A DNA stretch of 64,000 bases from Costus lasius. Its lineage: Eukaryota > Streptophyta > Magnoliopsida > Zingiberales > Costaceae. This document shows, piece by piece, positions 59,001-64,000 of the stretch; position 1 is the first letter of the stretch, and every line of letters begins with the position of its first letter. Under the pieces are notes generated by a model. It worked only from the letters and a program-made list of their open reading frames with translations, did no database searches and was not told the DNA's origin. Where the stretch lies: the NCBI GenBank assembly GCA_027563935.2, contig CM050454.1, positions 44,792,596-44,856,595 of the forward strand, written 5' to 3'. The position numbers and the translations under genes are program-made.

Positions 59001-59944
59001 CGTAGGTCCACCTCATGCTGTCCCACCTGCCTTCTTCTCTTGAGTTCCTGTACATTTGAACAAATGTGAACTCCACATGCAGTGTCCAACACCCATGAAA
59101 TAGAAGAAGATGATATCATGACCTCAGTCACAAATATACCTGAGCCAGAAGCGATGCTTCCCCTCTTATCTCCTTGGAGCGCTTTACAGTCCTTTTTCCA
59201 GTGACCCAGCTGGCCACAGTGGAAACACCTGTTGTCCTTCGCCCGCTTCACCTTTTGTTTCAGAGCCTTACTGTAGTTCTTGACAGGGGCCTTGCCCTTC
59301 TTCCCCTTCTTCTTGTTCCTCGAAGGAACCATCAAGACAGAGGTTGAAGGCTTTCCCTTCAGAGTTTCCTCAGTAGTCAAGAGCATATTGAGCAGCTCTG
59401 CCGGAGTACAATCGATCTTGTTCATATTAAAATTAATAATGAACGCATCGAAAGAGGGCGGGAGAGACTGCAGAATTATGTCTACAGCAAGCTCCTGGTT
59501 GATGGTATGCCCTAGTTTCTCTAGAGCCTCCTTGTGCCCAATCATCTTGAGCACGTGAGCTCCCACTGGGCTCCCTTCAGCCAGTTTGCTCTGAAAGAAA
59601 AGCTTGGTCAGATTATAGCGTTCTGTCCTCGCCTGTGCAGCATACAGCATCTTGAGGTTCGCTATAATCTCTATAGCCGACATATCCTCATGCTGACGCT
59701 GCAGCGGTGGCGTCATAGACGCTAGCATCAGGCAAGCGACATCAATGCTATCATTGACATGCTTTTCATAGGCTTCGCGAACCGCCCTTGCGGCGTTCGC
59801 AGCGGGTTGAGGCGGCACAGCCGTCTCGAGGACATACAGTTTCCTCTCAGCCTTAAGAATGATCTTAAGGTGTCCGAACCAGTCTGAGAAGTTTGGCCCA
59901 GCAAACTTCTCCCTTTCCAGTAGGGATCGCACATTGAAGCTCAT
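56061..59944 (-). pseudogene. Gag-Pol of element D, one stop and one frameshift
   Basis: It starts MSFNVRSLLEREKFAG at 59944. 785 codons are open through Gag, zinc knuckle, protease and integrase to TGA at 57587-57589, which replaces AGA (Arg) in the IN-RT linker. RT and part of RNase H are then open (57574 to 56537) until a 1-bp deletion near 56561-56568 shifts the frame before the RNase H YTDASF motif. The last 134 codons (56465-56061) are open in the proper frame. The catalytic motifs are otherwise present. The TGA and neighbouring changes (MRAEIDS, NLNED) are also in B. Confidence 0.95.
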
Positions 59945-61818
59945 GGTGTTCGTTGCTGCAGGAATCTACAACAATGCAAGAACAGCAAGGTTAGTATCAA
60001 TGTTTAGAATCAATCCAGGACTTAAGAAAGATTCTTTTCTCACTATTTTATCTGGCTGAAAAATCCAGCAAAACAGCCCGAAAGAGTAGAACTCTTTTAG
60101 TGAGATGGGATCCAGATTTCATACTTGGTCTCCGCGTCCCGCTCAGGCGAGATAAGATGCACAGAGAGTACAAGCACTAATCTCTGGTAGGCTGTCCCAG
60201 CCAATCGCCAACCCGTGCGATTCCCCTTCATCTGGGCAATCCAGCAGACTATGCCAACTGAGTTGGTACAACACAGTCTCTGACCCCACAGATGGCTGCC
60301 TCCATGTGCTACCATATGCGCCACATATGTAGCCTACATGGTCAAGCTGACCCGACCTACTCCCTGGACCACCACGTGCTATGCTGAGCAACGAGAAGGG
60401 ATAAATCCCTACTCTGTAACACGCAGGTGTAATCCCGCACCGTCTGAAGATAGATGGACGTGCCCACTGAGTGGGTACAACACGGCTCCAACGATAGTCA
60501 GAACAGTGAGGTTTCGCGTCAGAAGGCTTACGAGCTTGATATGTTAGCGTTTGGATTTTAACAGTCTTTTATCTTCATACCTATCATGTAAGTCCTATGG
60601 TGATAGTAGAAGATAAACTCATGCAATTCTAATTATAAAAGCAATAAATAGAAAGCATGCTGATCTTATGTGGTAAAAGCCCATAGCCTAAGTAAGACCT
60701 TAATTTTACTTAAGTCTTCACTTTCTTTTCATGGGTCTTTTATCTCATCAGGTCCATCCCAGGGCCCTTGCGCCAAGTTCAGCTCAGGTGCGCCCACCAG
60801 CTGAATGCGCCTCTTTAATGTGTGCTTTTGTGCTCTTGTCTAATCAAATACATTTTGATCTATCTAGACAAGGTTGACTCGCAGGTCAAATATACAATAA
60901 ATTAATTAAAAAGTGATTCGCAGATCACAATAAAAATTAATTTACAAGTTTAAGTCCAGGCTCGCAGGCCCCAGCACAGCACACATTTAACATGGGCAGC
61001 CCACATAAGAATAAATAAACAAGCATCATGGCATCATTCAATCAACATGTGATCCATTACAAAGAAAATAAAATTTTGAAAACCCCATTGGCATCAATTT
61101 TAATTTTCTTATGAGCCCTACTACCTTACAACGGTCCATTAATAGGGATCCACTCATCCAGCTAGTCAGATCCTCTGCCCTTGCATGCACCAAGTCCTAA
61201 CTGACTCGAGTTGACCTAATGGTCAACCATGCATGCTACAAGGGCTGAACAACCCTCATGAGTTTTGGCAAGCGGGTGTGACCCCGGGCCTAACTCATGT
61301 GTGTTCATTAGTCGTCTCAACCAGACCTCGCTACACGCCCTTGATGCAGTCAACCTATAGCCACCTCGTGCTTGCGCACAGGTGCTATCAGGTCAACCCA
61401 TCTAGGCTGTCAGATAGTCTGATCAGACTAGTTGGATCTTCCCTAGAGGATGCCTTCAACCCTACTAACCCGTCTAAGGGATTATAGCAGGCGCCACTTA
61501 GATCTATGGTGATAGGCGCGCAAGATGTAAGGTTTTTCTTTAAAAAACAACTACAACAAGCGCAAACAAGTAACATGCGCCACTTTGATAAACAAGATAC
61601 ATCAAATATCTAGCATGTCATTCTTTGCATGTTGATAAACCAAAGATCTAGGCATAAGCGCAAACTTCTCCAAGCAATGATACAAGCGCAAACAAACTTA
61701 TGTGCACACAACATCATGTAAGCGCAAGAAAACAAAGCATGAAGTGAGCGCAATATGGCATCATGAATGGATCACAACCTCAGCAAAGCAATCATATAGA
61801 TGATACTGAAAAACCCTA
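59945..61818 (-). other. 5' leader of element D
   Basis: Non-coding leader with the same hairpins. The outer stem at 60247-60278 is GACTGTG/CATAGTC, with one G-U pair. No tRNA-like insert is seen. Confidence 0.85.
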
Positions 61819-61832
61819 TGCTTTGATACCAA
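61819..61832 (-). other. Primer binding site of element D, one change
   Basis: The complement reads ATTGGTATCAAAGC; one base differs from the usual PBS (G to A in CAGAGC). Confidence 0.9.
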
Positions 61833-62941
61833 TTGTAGGTCCCCTTCGAGGGGGAGCGCAAACCCTAAGCATGCACAAATCTCAATTGCATGGGCGGAAT
61901 TAGGGTTTCCATAGATCGCATGTAGTATATCTATAAGATTAACTTTGTTTGCTTATAGAGATCAAGAGAAGATCTCTTACCATAGCCATGATAAAGGGTG
62001 GCGACTTGGAAGCAAGAGGGCAAGTAAGCACTCCTCCAAAGATAACGCACACTAGATGAGAGATGGATACCCTTTCGGATGTTCCTTGTGCTAGCAAGGG
62101 ATCTCCAAAACTTCCTTGTCGTGTGTAGATGAAGAGAGGTGCTTGGCCGAGAGCTTCGTTGTGCAAGAGTCCCCCTTTTTTCTTTTCTTGTCGAATGAAG
62201 ATCACAAGAGAGTAATTGGGCAAATGGCGTTAAGGCTTTCATTCAAGTGATGGCGTTACACTTCCAAATATGGAAGGTTATGAAGCCATGCGACCACTTG
62301 AAGAAAAACCGCCCAAAATGCCTTCAATCCTTGAACCATACGTTCACCCATGTGAACCGGTTCAAGCCAATTAGGTTCAACTCAATTCGGTTCAAAAAAC
62401 CAAATCAAACCAGCCCAAGCCATGGTCTAGATCTCTTTGAACCAAATGGTTCAAGATCCAACCGTTCATCTCTGGATGCTCTTGATCTCTCCGATCTAGC
62501 ATCCACACTCTCGATCGAAGCTTACCGATCTCAAGCCCTAATCAATCAAACATGATCAGACCAGATCTCACTTACAATCAGAGTCTAAACTCCTTTAAAC
62601 TGAATCCAAACAATTCAGTCCACACGATCTGACTTGAGTAAGCCATGTCATCAAATTGTGCGACCCTAAGGGTTTCCTTTAAATGTCGGTAACGACAACT
62701 TACGTTATCACGATCAGTGAGGGGTATCTAGCAACACATCACTGTCTCCCGATATAAAGGAAAGAGTCTTCCAAGACTACACCCAAATCACAGCACAAGT
62801 GTGAATCCATTTCACGAGGCATACATGTTTCCTTTGCCACTGGATGTTCTTATTGGACAAGCATGTCAAGCCTGTAACTCCAATACGATGAGCATGATTA
62901 GATCAGATGAACATAGTCATCTGGGTATGGCCATACACTTT
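61833..62941 (-). repeat. 5' LTR of element D, truncated by E
   Basis: It matches the 3' LTR until 62941, where the LTR of E begins. The expected TSD of E is ACTTT (62937-62941). Confidence 0.92.
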
Positions 62942-64000
62942 TGTTGGGGTATGCCCTTAAGGCTAATGTTTGAGGCCTATGGGAATGTATCAGTATCATG
63001 TAATAAACTGTTATGTTTATAAAGGCATGGTTGTTATTCAGTTAGTTACATTGTCTGCTGCAATATATGTTCTTCTGAATAATGTCTCAAAGCTGTTCAG
63101 CTGGGCTGACATGCAATTATGTCCTTAGTCGATATATCTTGGTGAACATGAGACAGCCTTGATATGGTCAAGACTAATATGTGTTCTAATCTTATAGGAT
63201 GCTTCGAGCATGGAATAAGATGTAGACTCATGGGTACATTGGATGTACTGGACAGACCCTACTAGGATGTTCAATTGTTTATCACAATGTGAATATTCCT
63301 TGAATGTGACAAGTGGCACATTTCCTCTGACTTGAGATCACTTGTGTTATCTAAATGATGATTGCCATTGTTTTGAGGTAGTTCAATATCATTTGAAACA
63401 TAATGATTATAGACTATCTTGGATGGTGAGCTTGAATCAGGTTAGGGCACTAGTGATAGACATAGGATTGCCGTCTCCTTGTTTAAGGAGTGTGATGTTC
63501 TAAAGGGGCCCCCTGGATGAGATGATTGAGAAAGTGTATGGCCATACCCAGGTGACTGTGTTCATCTGATCTAATCATGCACATCATATTGGAGTTACAA
63601 GCTTGACAGGCTTGTCCAATAAGAACATCCAGTGGCAAAGGAAATATGCATGCCTTGTGAATTGATTCACACTTGTGCTATGGTTTGGGTGTAGTCTTGG
63701 AAGACTCTTTCCTTTATATCGGGAGACAGTGATGTGTTGCTAGATACCCCTCACTGATCGTGATAATGAGAATTATCGTTACCGACATTTAGAGGAAACC
63801 CTCAGGGTCGCACAATTTGATGATATGGCTTACTTAAGTCAGATCGTGTGGACTGAATTGTTCGGGTTCAGTTTAAAGGGATTTAATCTCTGATTGTAAG
63901 TGAGATCTGGTCTAATCATGTTTGATTGATTAGGGCTTGAGATCGGTAAGCTTTGATCGAGAGATTGGATGCTAGATCGGTCAGATCAGGAGCATCGAGA
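62942..64000 (+). repeat. LTR of element E (runs off the window)
   Basis: It starts TGTTGGGGTATGCCC; 1059 bp are visible. The U3 end resembles C and S. The LTR hairpin GATAAT-GAGA-ATTATC (63762-63777) shows a double compensatory change. Whether this is a full element or a solo LTR cannot be seen. Confidence 0.9.

Larger units (their letters stand above)
54347..62941 (-). mobile_element. Element D: Ty1/copia, young family, defective, right LTR cut by E
   Basis: The left TSD is CTATG (54342-54346); the right one is beyond the window. The 3' LTR is complete (1694 bp); 1109 bp of the 5' LTR is visible, with two differences from the 3' LTR (near 54416 and 54472). Gag-pol has one stop and one 1-bp deletion. 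It shares the stop and other derived bases with the second half of B. Confidence 0.93.
49791..64000 (+). mobile_element. Element K: old Ty1/copia element, 5' part only
   Basis: The LTR starts TGTTGGTGTATATGCCC right after H sequence, and a PBS and leader follow its end at 53368. The leader is homologous to that of H. K is interrupted by solo LTR S and by element D (which holds E); its gag-pol and 3' LTR lie beyond the window, so its TSD (expected ATCTT, 49786-49790) cannot be checked. Confidence 0.8.

Overview
This window is plant nuclear DNA made entirely of LTR retrotransposons inserted into one another. No host gene was found. The organism type (a flowering plant with a repeat-rich genome) is inferred from plant Ty1/copia polyproteins in PR-IN-RT-RH order, initiator-Met-tRNA primer sites (TGGTATCAGAGC) and plant-style Ty3/gypsy LTRs. 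The species cannot be told.

The layout was resolved from LTR ends and 5-bp target-site duplications (TSDs). (1) 1-2329: the 3' tail and 3' LTR of a Ty3/gypsy element, inserted in the 5' LTR of an old decayed Ty1/copia element, here called H. (2) H runs from 2330 to 49790 and is broken by several insertions. Its leader holds element 1 (4483-13615, + strand, TSD GTGGT), a complete copia element with an open 1294-codon gag-pol. Its integrase-RT linker holds a solo Ty3/gypsy LTR (16116-47433, TSD CAAAG). (3) That solo LTR contains element A (17118-46080, minus, TSD GTTCA). A contains element B (24490-44356, plus, TSD ATAAG), and B contains element C (27126-36198, minus, TSD AATCA), which is again fully open. 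The nest H > gypsy LTR > A > B > C is five levels deep. (4) 49791 to the window end: a second old copia element, K, inserted in the 3' LTR of H. The K LTR carries solo LTR S (50028-51712, TSD GGCTG). The K leader carries element D (from 54347, minus), and the right LTR of D is cut by element E (from 62942, plus).

Elements 1, A, B, C, D, E and solo LTR S belong to one young family: LTRs of 1666-1698 bp and an element of about 9.1 kb. LTR pairs differ by eye at 1 (element 1), 2 (B), 4 (C) and about 14 (A) sites. H and K belong to sister families with homologous LTRs and leaders. Elements 1 and C look autonomous. A, B and D carry stop codons. B and D share the same stop and other derived changes, and B is a chimera with an internal IN-RT-RH duplication.

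The most interesting signals are RNA-level. A set of hairpins in the leader and one in the LTR keep their pairing through compensatory or wobble changes, even between the young family and H or K. A candidate intron at the Gag-protease boundary would give a Gag-only product, and it is kept in all copies that can be read. All alignments and counts were made by eye.
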